A stretch of 64,000 bases of DNA from Bradyrhizobium cajani. GTDB taxonomy: Bacteria > Pseudomonadota > Alphaproteobacteria > Rhizobiales > Xanthobacteraceae. Location of the stretch: positions 62,001 through 126,000 of the forward strand of contig NZ_WQNE01000008.1 in assembly GCF_009759665.1 (NCBI RefSeq), written 5' to 3'. The notes beneath the pieces were generated by a model that worked only from the letters and a program-made list of their open reading frames with translations, made no database searches and was not told the DNA's origin. The first letter of the stretch is position 1. Each line of letters starts with the position of its first letter. A program made the translations under genes and the position numbers. This document shows positions 50,367 to 58,745 of this stretch, piece after piece.

Positions 50367-51638
50367 ATGAATGCGCCGGTGACACGGCGGAATGCCATCC
50401 TCGGCATCACCGCCGCGGCCACATCGCTCGCTGCACCTTCGATCCTGCGCGCGCAATCGGCGGGCCGCATCGTCGTGATCGGCGGCGGCTTCGGCGGCGC
50501 GGCCTGCGCTCGCGCGCTCAAGCGCGCCGATGCAAGACTGCAAGTTACACTGATCGAGCCGAACAAACTCTTCACCGCCTGCCCGTTCAGCAACGAGGTG
50601 ATCGCGGGCCTGCGCGAGATCGAGGCGCAGCAATTCGGCTATGACAAGCTCGCCGCAGATGACATCACCGTCGTCGCTCAGGCGGCGACGGCCATCGACA
50701 CGCAAAAGCGCAGCGTCACGACAGCCGACGGCGTCATGCTGGCATATGATCGCCTGGTGCTCTCACCCGGCATCGACTTCCATTTCGAGCCCCTACCCGG
50801 TTACGATGAGGCGGCATCGGAGAAGATGCCACACGCCTGGCAGGCCGGCGCGCAGACGCTGCTGCTGCGCAGGCAATTGGAGGCGATGCCGGACGGTGGC
50901 ACGGTCGCGATCGCCATCCCGGCCAATCCCTCGCGCTGTCCACCGGCGCCCTACGAGCGTGCCAGCCTGATCGCGCATTATCTCAAGACGCAGAAGCCGC
51001 GCTCGAAAGTTCTGATCCTGGATGCCAAGGATGCCTTCACCCAGCAACGGCTGTTCGAGAAGGCATGGAAGGAGCTTTACGGCGACATGATCGAGCGCAT
51101 CGCGCTGTCGCAGGGTGGCCGCGTCACCTCGGTCGACGCCTCGACCAGGACCATCATCACCGAGTTCGGCAACTACACCCCCGATGTCGCCAACGTCATC
51201 CCGCCGCAGCGCGCCGGGCGCATCGCCGCGATCGCGGGTGCTGCGGATGCGACCGGCTGGTGCCCGATCGATCCCGTCACCTTCGAATCGAAGCTCGTCA
51301 AAGACATCCACGTCATCGGCGATGCCTGCCTCGGCGGCGGCATTCCCAAATCGGCCTCGGCCGCAAGCGCGCAAGGCAAGGCCTGCGCCGCCGGGATCGT
51401 CAACCTGCTCACGGGCCGCGTGCCGGAGGCACCGCGGATCACAGGCGTCTGCTACAACACCGTCGCGCCCGGTTACGGCTTTTCACTTGCCGGCAACTAC
51501 CAGCCGAAAGGCGACGTCTTCGCAGAGATCGAAGGCGGCGCGACGAGCCCGGTCGATGCCCCGCGCGAGTTGCGGGCCCGCGAGGCAGACGAAGCCGGGC
51601 GCTGGTTTCAAACCATCACGGCGGATTGCTTTGGCTAG
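50367..51638 (+). CDS. soxF: SoxF, flavocytochrome c sulfide dehydrogenase flavoprotein
   Basis: This 423-aa FAD protein has a Tat-type signal (TRRNAILGITAAATSLAAPSI) and the FAD motif RIVVIGGGFGGAACARAL (33-50). The redox cysteine regions are ACPFSNEVI and ITGVCYNTVAPGYGFS, characteristic of the FccB/SoxF family. SoxF oxidises sulfide in the periplasm, or supports Sox-dependent sulfur oxidation, passing electrons to a c-type cytochrome. No dedicated fccA cytochrome is next to it; SoxX follows after a repeat. It is the first gene of the sox group and probably starts a new transcript after the terminator at 50322-50353, although the promoter is not obvious. Confidence 0.9.
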   Translation: MNAPVTRRNAILGITAAATSLAAPSILRAQSAGRIVVIGGGFGGAACARALKRADARLQVTLIEPNKLFTACPFSNEVIAGLREIEAQQFGYDKLAADDITVVAQAATAIDTQKRSVTTADGVMLAYDRLVLSPGIDFHFEPLPGYDEAASEKMPHAWQAGAQTLLLRRQLEAMPDGGTVAIAIPANPSRCPPAPYERASLIAHYLKTQKPRSKVLILDAKDAFTQQRLFEKAWKELYGDMIERIALSQGGRVTSVDASTRTIITEFGNYTPDVANVIPPQRAGRIAAIAGAADATGWCPIDPVTFESKLVKDIHVIGDACLGGGIPKSASAASAQGKACAAGIVNLLTGRVPEAPRITGVCYNTVAPGYGFSLAGNYQPKGDVFAEIEGGATSPVDAPRELRAREADEAGRWFQTITADCFG

Positions 51639-51641
51639 AAC

Positions 51642-52277
51642 ATGATGAGACCAAGCCGCCGCCACGAGCCCGGTGCGCTCCCTCCCCCGCCTGCGGAGGA
51701 GGGCTGGGGAGAGGGTGTCTCCGCAATCGAGAACCTCCAAGAGGAGAGAACCCTCACCCGCCGCTGCGCGGCGACCTCTCCCGCACGCGGGAGAGGTAAG
51801 AAGAGCCCGCGGCTCGATCTCTCCTCTCGCAACCGATCAATTGTTGCTGCGGTGATCGCGATAACTCTTGCGCTTGGCGCCGGCAGTGCGAAAGCCGAAG
51901 ATCTCGTGCCCTACAAAATCGTCGGCGACGGCATTGCGGACTCCCTCACCGGCTCAGCCGGCGATGCCGCGCGCGGGCGCACGCTGGTGTTGGCGCGCAC
52001 GACGACCTGCATCCTCTGCCATTCCGGCCCGTTCCCGGAAACGCGGTTCCAGGGCGACCTTGCGCCGGATCTCACCGGCGCCGGGAACCGGTGGTCAGTG
52101 AGCCAGTTGCGGCTACGTCTGGTCGACGCGTCGCGCTTCAACCCGCAGACCATCATGCCGTCCTACTATCGCAATGACGACCTCATGCGTGTTGGACGCA
52201 ATTTCGTCGGCAAGCCGATATTGTCGGCTGCGGAGATCGAGGACATCGTGGCCTATCTTGCAACGCTTCGGGACTAG
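51642..52277 (+). CDS. soxX: SoxX-type monohaem cytochrome c
   Basis: The C-terminal 140 residues are SoxX: haem site CILCH (TTCILCHSGPFPE), LAPDLTGAGNRWSVSQLRLRL and a methionine ligand in TIMPSYYRND. SoxX pairs with SoxA to couple thiosulfate to SoxYZ. The start is uncertain. The only ATG in frame (51642 or 51645) gives a 211-aa protein whose first 60 residues are read from an intergenic palindromic repeat (51671-51800). A hydrophobic signal-like stretch, SIVAAVIAITLALGAGSAKA, comes after the repeat. The original start may have been lost when the repeat arrived; a non-ATG start after it is possible. Confidence 0.85.
   Translation: MMRPSRRHEPGALPPPPAEEGWGEGVSAIENLQEERTLTRRCAATSPARGRGKKSPRLDLSSRNRSIVAAVIAITLALGAGSAKAEDLVPYKIVGDGIADSLTGSAGDAARGRTLVLARTTTCILCHSGPFPETRFQGDLAPDLTGAGNRWSVSQLRLRLVDASRFNPQTIMPSYYRNDDLMRVGRNFVGKPILSAAEIEDIVAYLATLRD
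51671..51800. repeat. Family C palindromic repeat inside soxX 5' end
   Basis: The segment has alternating CTCCC/GGGAG blocks: CGCTCCCTCCCCCGCCTGCG, then GAGGAGGGCTGGGGAGAGGG, then ACCTCTCCCGCACGCGGGAG. The last part is a clean hairpin. This is the long form of the elements at 22146-22196 and 43023-43072. It is open in the soxX frame. Confidence 0.75.
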
Positions 52278-52285
52278 GACTGCTC

Positions 52286-52753
52286 ATGCCAACCACGCGA
52301 CGACGATTCCTGAGCCTTGCCGGCGGCGTGACCGTCGCCGGGACCATCCCGGTCGTCACGCTGCGGCCGCTGGAGGCGACGCCCGCGATGCTCACGACCG
52401 CGATCCGCAACGTCGTCGGGGAAGCGCAATTGCGCACCGGCAGGGTCAAGCTCGACATTCCTCCGCTGGTCGAGAACGGCAACACGGTGCCGATGACGGT
52501 CAGTGTCGCAAGCCCCATGACCGCCGACGACTACGTCAAGAGCATCCACGTCTTCAACGAGAAGAACCCGCAGCCGAACATCGGCAACTTCCATCTCGGC
52601 CCCGCCTCCGGCCGCGCCCAGGTCTCGACGAGGATCCGGCTCGCCGACAGCCAGAAGGTGGTCGCGATCGCCCGCCTGTCCGACGACACGTTCTGGCAGG
52701 TCGCCGCCGACGTGGTCGTGACGCTGGCCGCCTGCACCGAGGAGATGAACTGA
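52286..52753 (+). CDS. soxY: SoxY-like sulfur carrier subunit with altered C-terminus
   Basis: This 155-aa protein has a Tat-type signal (TTRRRFLSLAGGVTVAG) and a SoxY beta-sandwich domain (VKLDIPPLVENGNTVPMTV, then IHVFNEKNPQPNIGNFHLGP). In well-studied SoxY the chain ends with GGCGG, whose cysteine carries the sulfur substrate on a flexible arm. Here the end reads TLAACTEEMN: a cysteine (Cys150) is present but the glycines are missing and five residues follow. The soxZ start overlaps its stop by one base, so the two are coupled and should form SoxYZ. Whether this version can reach the SoxXA active site is unclear. Confidence 0.87.
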   Translation: MPTTRRRFLSLAGGVTVAGTIPVVTLRPLEATPAMLTTAIRNVVGEAQLRTGRVKLDIPPLVENGNTVPMTVSVASPMTADDYVKSIHVFNEKNPQPNIGNFHLGPASGRAQVSTRIRLADSQKVVAIARLSDDTFWQVAADVVVTLAACTEEMN

Positions 52754-53070
52754 TGGCCGCCCTCATCAACGTTCCCGCAAAGGCCAGACGCGGCGACGTC
52801 ATCGAGATCCGCGCACTGACCTCGCACATCATGGAGACCGGCTTCCGCCACACCGTGGACGGCGTGCTGGTGCCGCGCGACATCATCACGAGTTTTACAT
52901 GCCGCTACAACGGCGCCGAGGTCTTTCGCGCCGAGTTGTTTCCGGCGATCGCAGCCAATCCATATCTCTCGTTCTTCACGGTCGCGAAGGAGAGCGGCAA
53001 GTTCGAGTTCGAATGGATCGGCGACAACGGCTATTCGTCCACGGCGTCGGCATCGATCACTGTCGAATGA
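52753..53070 (+). CDS. soxZ: SoxZ sulfur-carrier partner protein
   Basis: This 105-aa immunoglobulin-like protein has the SoxZ features RRGDVIEIRALTSHIMETGFRH, then VPRDIITSFTCRYNG and the C-terminal FEWIGDNGYSSTA. It has no signal peptide; SoxZ is normally co-exported bound to SoxY. The ATG shares one base with the soxY stop, and its own stop overlaps the soxA start (ATGA), so Y, Z and A are translated as a tight unit. Confidence 0.93.
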   Translation: MAALINVPAKARRGDVIEIRALTSHIMETGFRHTVDGVLVPRDIITSFTCRYNGAEVFRAELFPAIAANPYLSFFTVAKESGKFEFEWIGDNGYSSTASASITVE

Positions 53071-53846
53071 GACTTTGGCGCGCGATAGCGGCGGCGACAT
53101 TGTTCGCCGCGGCCCCTGCCCTGCTGGCCGGTGAAATCCCGCCCGATGCGCGCCGGTCCGGCTATTCCTTCATGGGACCCGAGACGCGCGCCATGCAGGA
53201 CGACGACACCTCCAATCCCGGCATGCTGTTCGTACTCGACGGCGAGGCGCTGTGGACCAAGAAGACCGGCGGCGCGGAGAAGGCCTGTGCGGACTGCCAC
53301 GGCGATGCGCGCGGCAGTATGAAAGGCGTCGCGGCGCGCTATCCCGCCTTCGACAACGCGCTCGGCCGTCCCGTCACGCTCGATCAGCGCATCAATCTCT
53401 GCCGCGCCAATCACCAGCAGGCGACACCGCTGCCCTATGAGAGCCGCGATCTGCTGGCGTTGTCCGCCTTCGTCGCCCACCAGTCGCGCGGCGTGGCGAT
53501 CACGGCCGGCGACGATCCGCGGCTCCAACCCTTCGTCGCGCAAGGACGCGACCTCTTCATGCAGCGCGAGGGGCAACTCAACCTCGCCTGCACCAATTGC
53601 CACGACGACAATTTCGACAGGCGCCTCGCGGGCGCACCGATCACGCAGGGTCAACCGACCGGCTATCCGCTTTACCGCCTGGAGTGGCAGACGCTGGGGT
53701 CGGTCGAGCGGCGGTTGCGCAGCTGCATGACCGGCGTCCGCGCCCAGGCCTATGATTACGGCTCGCCCGAGCTGGTCGCGCTCGAGCTCTACCTGATGTC
53801 ACGGGCGCGCGGTCTGCCACTGGAGACGCCGGCCGTTCGTCCCTGA
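53067..53846 (+). CDS. soxA: SoxA dihaem cytochrome c
   Basis: This 259-aa periplasmic cytochrome has a signal peptide (AIAAATLFAAAPALLA), haem sites CADCH (74-78) and CTNCH (175-179), and the active-site cysteine Cys220 in RLRSCMTGVRAQAYD. In SoxAX that cysteine ligates the active haem and is persulfidated during the reaction. SoxXA joins thiosulfate to the SoxY cysteine oxidatively. It is the last gene of the group. The next gene in known clusters would be soxB, but here an ABC importer begins 79 bp later. Confidence 0.92.
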   Translation: MRLWRAIAAATLFAAAPALLAGEIPPDARRSGYSFMGPETRAMQDDDTSNPGMLFVLDGEALWTKKTGGAEKACADCHGDARGSMKGVAARYPAFDNALGRPVTLDQRINLCRANHQQATPLPYESRDLLALSAFVAHQSRGVAITAGDDPRLQPFVAQGRDLFMQREGQLNLACTNCHDDNFDRRLAGAPITQGQPTGYPLYRLEWQTLGSVERRLRSCMTGVRAQAYDYGSPELVALELYLMSRARGLPLETPAVRP

Positions 53847-53925
53847 TCGTAGATTAGGACTAGGCAGGCGTGGCACGGTCGCTAGTATCCCCCCCAAAGA
53901 AGATGAATCAGAGGGAGGGACTAAA

Positions 53926-55251
53926 TTGGCCAACCACAATATTTCGCGCCGTACGCTGTTGACGGGTACCGCCGCGGCCGGCGCGCTCAGCCTGACCGGA
54001 TTGCCGGCGCGCGCCGAGGTCAACTGGAAGAAATACGCCGGGACCAAGCTGGAGGTGATCCTCGCCAAGGGTCCGCGCGGCGATAACCTGCAAAAGAACA
54101 TCAAGGAATTCACCGAGCTCACCGGCATCCAGGTGGAATCCGAGCAGATCCCCGAGCAGCAGCAGCGCCAGAAGGTCGTGATCGAGCTCACCTCGGGTCG
54201 ACCGAGCTTCGACGTCGTGCATCTCAGCTACCACGTGCAGAAGCGGCAGTTCGAGAAAGCCGGCTGGCTTGCGGACATGACGCCGTTCATGAAGGATCCG
54301 GCGCTGACTGCGCCAGATCTCGTCGAGAGCGATTTCTCCGCCGCCGGCCTGCAATACGCCAAGAACGACAAGGGCCAGATGCTGTCGCTGCCCTGGTCGG
54401 TCGACTATTTCATCCTCTATTACAACAAGGAGCTGTTCCAGAAGAAGGGCGTCGCGGTGCCCAAAACCTTCGATGAGATGGTCGCGGCCGCAGAGAAGCT
54501 GACCGATGCCAAGGACGGCACCTACGGCTTCGTCGGACGCGGCCTGCGCAACGCCAACATGACGTTGTGGACCAACTTCTTCCTCAACTACGGCGGCGAA
54601 TTCCTCGACGCCAAGGGCAACATCCTGACCGACGGCCCGGAAGCGATCGCTGCGACCAAGCTGTATCAGACGCTGCTGACGAAAGTCGCCCCGCCCGGCG
54701 TCGCCGGCTTCAACTGGATGGAGTCGATGGCCTCGTTCACGCAAGGACGGTCGGCCATGTGGATCGACGGCGTCGGCTGGGCGCCGCCGCTGGAAGATCC
54801 CGCCGCCTCGCGCGTCGTCGGCAAGGTCGGCTACACCGTCGTGCCGGCCGGACCGAAGGGCCAATATTCGGCGACCTATGGCGACGGCATCGGCATTGCC
54901 GCGGCGAGCAAGAACAAGGAAGCCGCGTATCTGCTCTGCCAGTGGGTGGTCTCGAAGAAGCAGGGCGCGCGGCTGCTGCAGGCCGGCGGCGGCGTGCCGT
55001 TCCGCAACTCGATCCTGAACGATGCCGAAGTCCAGAGCGGCGTGAAGATGCCCAAGGAGTGGCTGCAATCGGTGATCGATTCCGCCAAGATCAGCAAGCT
55101 CGGCCTGCCCGTCGTGATCCCGGTCGCCGAATTCCGCGATCTCGTCGGCGCGGCGCTCACCTCGACACTATCAGGCGCCGATCCTGCGACCGAACTGAAG
55201 AAGGCGCACGAGCAGTACCGGCCAATTCTGGAGCGTAGCGAAAAGGCGTGA
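53926..55251 (+). CDS. ABC transporter substrate-binding protein (sugar type)
   Basis: This 441-aa family 1 solute-binding protein has a Tat-like signal (NISRRTLLTGTAAAGALSLTG) followed by LEVILAKGPRGDNLQKNIKEFTELTGI and the MalE-like middle LPWSVDYFILYYNKELFQKKGV. The start is TTG 53926, seven bases after GAGGGAGGGA; no ATG in frame gives a complete signal. Binding of a sugar or polyol is likely from the family. The permease gene overlaps the stop by 4 bp. It starts a three-gene operon with no ATPase. Confidence 0.9.
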   Translation: MANHNISRRTLLTGTAAAGALSLTGLPARAEVNWKKYAGTKLEVILAKGPRGDNLQKNIKEFTELTGIQVESEQIPEQQQRQKVVIELTSGRPSFDVVHLSYHVQKRQFEKAGWLADMTPFMKDPALTAPDLVESDFSAAGLQYAKNDKGQMLSLPWSVDYFILYYNKELFQKKGVAVPKTFDEMVAAAEKLTDAKDGTYGFVGRGLRNANMTLWTNFFLNYGGEFLDAKGNILTDGPEAIAATKLYQTLLTKVAPPGVAGFNWMESMASFTQGRSAMWIDGVGWAPPLEDPAASRVVGKVGYTVVPAGPKGQYSATYGDGIGIAAASKNKEAAYLLCQWVVSKKQGARLLQAGGGVPFRNSILNDAEVQSGVKMPKEWLQSVIDSAKISKLGLPVVIPVAEFRDLVGAALTSTLSGADPATELKKAHEQYRPILERSEKA

Positions 55252-56186
55252 GCGCGTTGACACAATCGGCTCCGGCCGCGGCACAGTCTGATGCCGCGCC
55301 GGAGAAGGAGTTGCGGCCGCCGTCCTACTGGCCGTTCGTGGTGCCGGCGCTGGTCGTCGTGCTCGCGATCATCATCTTCCCATGGGTCTTCACCATCTGG
55401 ATGAGCCTGAACGAGTGGAAGGTCGGCGCGCCGACCACCTTCGTCGGGATCTCCAACTATTTGCGGCTGACGAGCGATCCGCGCTTCCTCGAAGCGGTCG
55501 GCCACACCATGGTCTACACCGTGCTGTCGGTGGTGCTGCCGCTGATCCTCGGCACGCTCTCGGCCGTGGTGTTTCACCAGAAATTCGCCGGCCGCGGCTT
55601 CCTGCGCGGCATCTTCATCATGCCGATGATGGCGACGCCCGTCGCGATCGCGCTGGTCTGGACCATGATGTTCCATCCCCAGCTCGGCGTGCTGAATTAC
55701 CTGTTGTCGCTGGTTGGGATCCCCGCACAGCTCTGGGTCTTTCATCCCGCGACCGTCATTCCCTCGCTGGTGCTGGTCGAGACCTGGCAATGGACGCCGC
55801 TGGTGATGCTGATCGTGCTCGGTGGGCTCGCCGCAATCCCGACCGAACCCTATGAGAGCGCACAGATCGACGGCGCCAGCTTCTGGCAGGTGTTTCGCTT
55901 CATCACGCTGCCGCTGATCATGCCCTTCCTGTTCATCGCCGGCATGATCCGCATGATCGACGCGGTGAAAAGCTTCGACATCATCTTCGCGATCACGCAG
56001 GGCGGTCCGGGCTCGGCGTCGGAGACCATCAACATCTATCTCTACAGCGTCGCCTTCACCTATTACGATCTCGGCTACGGCTCGGCGATCGCCGTTGTCT
56101 TCTTCCTGCTGATCGTCGCACTTGCGGCCGTCATGCTCTATGCCCGCCAGCGCATGCTGTGGACCGAAATCGCGAGGGGCGCATGA
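55248..56186 (+). CDS. ABC sugar transporter permease (MalF-like)
   Basis: This 312-aa inner-membrane protein has six helices and the binding-protein-dependent permease EAA motif (AQIDGASFWQVFRFITLPLIMPF, about 205-227), through which it contacts the ATPase. The start GTG 55248 overlaps the stop of the binding-protein gene (GTGA), and its own stop overlaps the next permease gene (ATGA). It forms the channel together with the next gene product. Confidence 0.92.
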   Translation: MSALTQSAPAAAQSDAAPEKELRPPSYWPFVVPALVVVLAIIIFPWVFTIWMSLNEWKVGAPTTFVGISNYLRLTSDPRFLEAVGHTMVYTVLSVVLPLILGTLSAVVFHQKFAGRGFLRGIFIMPMMATPVAIALVWTMMFHPQLGVLNYLLSLVGIPAQLWVFHPATVIPSLVLVETWQWTPLVMLIVLGGLAAIPTEPYESAQIDGASFWQVFRFITLPLIMPFLFIAGMIRMIDAVKSFDIIFAITQGGPGSASETINIYLYSVAFTYYDLGYGSAIAVVFFLLIVALAAVMLYARQRMLWTEIARGA

Positions 56187-57067
56187 CCCCAAGTCAATTC
56201 AAGCCAAGTCAAATCGAGCCAAGTCAAATCAACCCAAGTCAGATCAACTTACGTCAGATCGTCGGCCAGATCGGCCTGTGGCTTTCGGTGCTCGTCATCG
56301 TGTCGCCGGCAATCCTGTTCTTCCTCTGGATGGCCTCGCTGTCGCTCAAATTCGAGGTCGACAACGCCGCCTACCCGCCGGTGTTCATCCCCGAGCATTT
56401 CGCCTGGAAGAACTATGCCGATGTGCTCGCCTCCAACCGCTTCCTGACCTATTTCGTCAACAGCCTGATCGTGACCGGGAGCGCGACCGCGCTGGCACTG
56501 CTCGTCGGCGTTCCCGCCGGTTACGGCATCGCGCGCATGGCCGCGCACAAATCCGCGATCGTGATCCTGATCGCCCGCATCACGCCCGGCCTGTCCTACC
56601 TGATCCCGCTGTTCCTGCTGTTCCAGTGGCTGGGATTGCTCGGCACGCTGGTGCCGCAGATCATCATCCACCTCGTGGTGACGGTGCCGATCGTGATCTG
56701 GATCATGATCGGCTATTTCGAGACGACACCGATGGAGCTGGAAGAAGCCGCCCTTATCGACGGTGCAGGCCGCTGGCAGGTGTTCCGCCATGTCGCGCTG
56801 CCGATCGCGCGACCGGGTATCGCGGTTGCTTTCATCCTGGCCGTGATCTTCTCCTGGAACAACTTTGTGTTCGGCATCGTGCTGGCGGGACGCGAGACGC
56901 GCACCCTGCCCGTCGCCGTCTACAACATGATCTCGTTCGACCAGCTGAGCTGGGGGCCGCTCGCCGCCGCCGCGCTGATCGTCACCTTCCCGGTGTTGCT
57001 GCTCACGGTGCTCGCCCAGCGACAGATCGTCGCCGGGCTCACCGCGGGTGCCGTCAAGGGCGGATAG
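56183..57067 (+). CDS. ABC sugar transporter permease (MalG-like) with N-terminal pentapeptide repeat
   Basis: This 294-aa protein has six membrane helices and the EAA motif in AALIDGAGRWQVFRHVALPIARP. After the ATG it carries an unusual tail of pentapeptides (PSQFK, PSQIE, PSQIN, PSQIN, LRQIV) encoded by 15-bp tandem repeats. The repeat is in a cytoplasmic, probably disordered part before the first helix. It forms the importer channel with the MalF-like subunit. The ATPase gene expected for such a system is not in the window. Its stop codon touches the stop codon of the convergent NCS2 permease gene. Confidence 0.9.
   Translation: MTPSQFKPSQIEPSQINPSQINLRQIVGQIGLWLSVLVIVSPAILFFLWMASLSLKFEVDNAAYPPVFIPEHFAWKNYADVLASNRFLTYFVNSLIVTGSATALALLVGVPAGYGIARMAAHKSAIVILIARITPGLSYLIPLFLLFQWLGLLGTLVPQIIIHLVVTVPIVIWIMIGYFETTPMELEEAALIDGAGRWQVFRHVALPIARPGIAVAFILAVIFSWNNFVFGIVLAGRETRTLPVAVYNMISFDQLSWGPLAAAALIVTFPVLLLTVLAQRQIVAGLTAGAVKGG
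56189..56263 (+). repeat. 15-bp in-frame tandem repeat
   Basis: Four units with the core CCAAGTCA and a fifth degenerate unit run in tandem: CCAAGTCAATTCAAG, CCAAGTCAAATCGAG, CCAAGTCAAATCAAC, CCAAGTCAGATCAAC, TTACGTCAGATCGTC. The period of 15 keeps the frame, so copy-number changes would alter only the N-terminal tail of the permease. Confidence 0.9.
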
Positions 57068-58735
57068 CTACTCCGCCGGCGCGGCTTGCATCTCCGGATG
57101 CGCGGCATAGCGCTCGCCGGCGCCGAGCCTGCTGGCCGCGAACAGACCCGCGGCCATCACCGCGTAGGCGAACGCGACAGCCGGCGTGACGCCGAAACCG
57201 CCGCCGATGCCGACGGCTTCGCCATGCATGAAGCCGAAATAGGTCAGCACAGCACCGACCAGCGCGAAGCTTGAGGCCTTCTCGAAATCGCGCTCGATGA
57301 TGAACACGCCGATCGCGCCGAGGATCAGGCCGCCGAGGATGGAGCCGCCACCCATCACCTCCAGGCCGTGATAGAACACGCCCTGCTGTGGCAGCGCTGC
57401 GATCGCAGCCGTCTTCACCGCGTCGGCCTTGTCGGCCGCCATGCCGCCGACGGTTGCCGCCGCATTCATGGTCGAGCCCAGCATCGTATCGATCTGGAGC
57501 TTGGCCCAGGCGGCGAGGTGCGGCGTCAGCGCCAGCACGATCGCGGGCGCGTGCTTGACCGGCGTGGTCTGGAACGCCTGCGCGCCGATCAGCATGCCGA
57601 TATAGAGCAGGATCGGCGAGATCGCGACGACAGGCACCAGTGCGAGCAGCACGGAGATGATGCCGAACCATGCCAGCACCACCACCATGATGCCGGTCGC
57701 AACCGAATAGCCGATCCGGCCGCCCATCGCCTTCCAGCCGGGATGGCCGATATAGACCGCGTTGATGAAGGGATTTCCCATCAGGCAGCCGATCAGGCTG
57801 ACGACGCCGTCGGCAGTCAGCACGCGCGTGGTCGGGTATTCGTCACCGGCGGCTTCCGCGCTCTCGACATTGTCCATGGCCTCGACGAGGTCGTAGATGC
57901 CGAACGGAATGGCGGTGACCAGGATGATGCCGAGGAATTCGAAGCCGGAGAAGACGTAGCCCACCGCCGGGATCGGCACCGAGAAGCCGAAGTTTGCGAA
58001 GGCGTCACCGACGCCCTTCAGGCTCAAGCCACCAAGGCCGAGACCAAAGAGGTTCGAGCCCCAGGCGATGATCATGCCGGCGGCGATGGCAACGAGGCCG
58101 GCGGGAATGCCGCGCGGATATTTCACCCCGCCGAACCAGCTCACCAGGATGATGGCGAAGCAGACGAGACCGATCTGCGGCGTCATGTACATTTCGAGCG
58201 CGGGGCGCATCGAGATGAAGGTGACGGAGACGCCCGCGAGCGTGCCGAGCAGCGCCGCGCGCGGCGTGATCCTGCGGATGAACGGCGCGATGAAGCCGCC
58301 GATCATGAGGATGAAGCTCTGGAAGAACACCCAGACGAGGCCGGCCGACCAGCCCTTGAGCGGATCGCCCGTCTTCAGCGTGATCGGCAGCATGATCACG
58401 AAGGTGACAATGAACATGTGCGGCACGCTGACGCCCGAGGGCAGCGCGCAGACGTCGTTGCGCCCGGTCTTCTGCGCGAGGCGATAGGCGAGGTAGGCGT
58501 AGTAGAAGGTGGAGAGGCACATCATCAGCCCCAGCGCGGGCAGGATGCGGCCGAACACGAGACTGTCCGGCATCTTCAGCACGAAGCGAAGCAGGCCCGT
58601 GAGCACCAGCATGTTGACGAGGATGTTGGTGCCGAAGCCGAAAAACGCGTTCCAGTCGCCCGATGTCCACAGCGCCGGCTTGAACTCTGACGTATTGATC
58701 TCAGATTTGCCGGCCGTCCCCGTCAATGTGCTCAT
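57068..58735 (-). CDS. NCS2-type purine/xanthine permease-like transporter
   Basis: This 555-aa membrane protein has about fourteen hydrophobic segments, beginning after a short soluble N-terminus (about 25 residues) with FGFGTNILVNMLVLTGLLRFVL. Further segments are VCALPSGVSVPHMFIVTFVI, YVFSGFEFLGIILVTAIPFGIYDLVEAMDNVESA and PFINAVYIGHPGWKAMGGRIGYS. The NVESA segment and overall design match the NCS2/AzgA-like nucleobase transporters. It lies 10 bp downstream of the biuret-hydrolase-like gene and is probably its operon partner, so a nitrogen-rich heterocycle or biuret-like solute is a fair guess. Confidence 0.85.
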   Translation of the reverse strand: MSTLTGTAGKSEINTSEFKPALWTSGDWNAFFGFGTNILVNMLVLTGLLRFVLKMPDSLVFGRILPALGLMMCLSTFYYAYLAYRLAQKTGRNDVCALPSGVSVPHMFIVTFVIMLPITLKTGDPLKGWSAGLVWVFFQSFILMIGGFIAPFIRRITPRAALLGTLAGVSVTFISMRPALEMYMTPQIGLVCFAIILVSWFGGVKYPRGIPAGLVAIAAGMIIAWGSNLFGLGLGGLSLKGVGDAFANFGFSVPIPAVGYVFSGFEFLGIILVTAIPFGIYDLVEAMDNVESAEAAGDEYPTTRVLTADGVVSLIGCLMGNPFINAVYIGHPGWKAMGGRIGYSVATGIMVVVLAWFGIISVLLALVPVVAISPILLYIGMLIGAQAFQTTPVKHAPAIVLALTPHLAAWAKLQIDTMLGSTMNAAATVGGMAADKADAVKTAAIAALPQQGVFYHGLEVMGGGSILGGLILGAIGVFIIERDFEKASSFALVGAVLTYFGFMHGEAVGIGGGFGVTPAVAFAYAVMAAGLFAASRLGAGERYAAHPEMQAAPAE

Positions 58736-58745
58736 GATATTTCCC

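Noticed and set aside
53867..53890. TGGCAC followed by CTAG as a sigma-54 promoter before the ABC importer
   Set aside because: The -12 element should read TTGC-like at 5-bp spacing; here it reads CTAG, so the match is insufficient.
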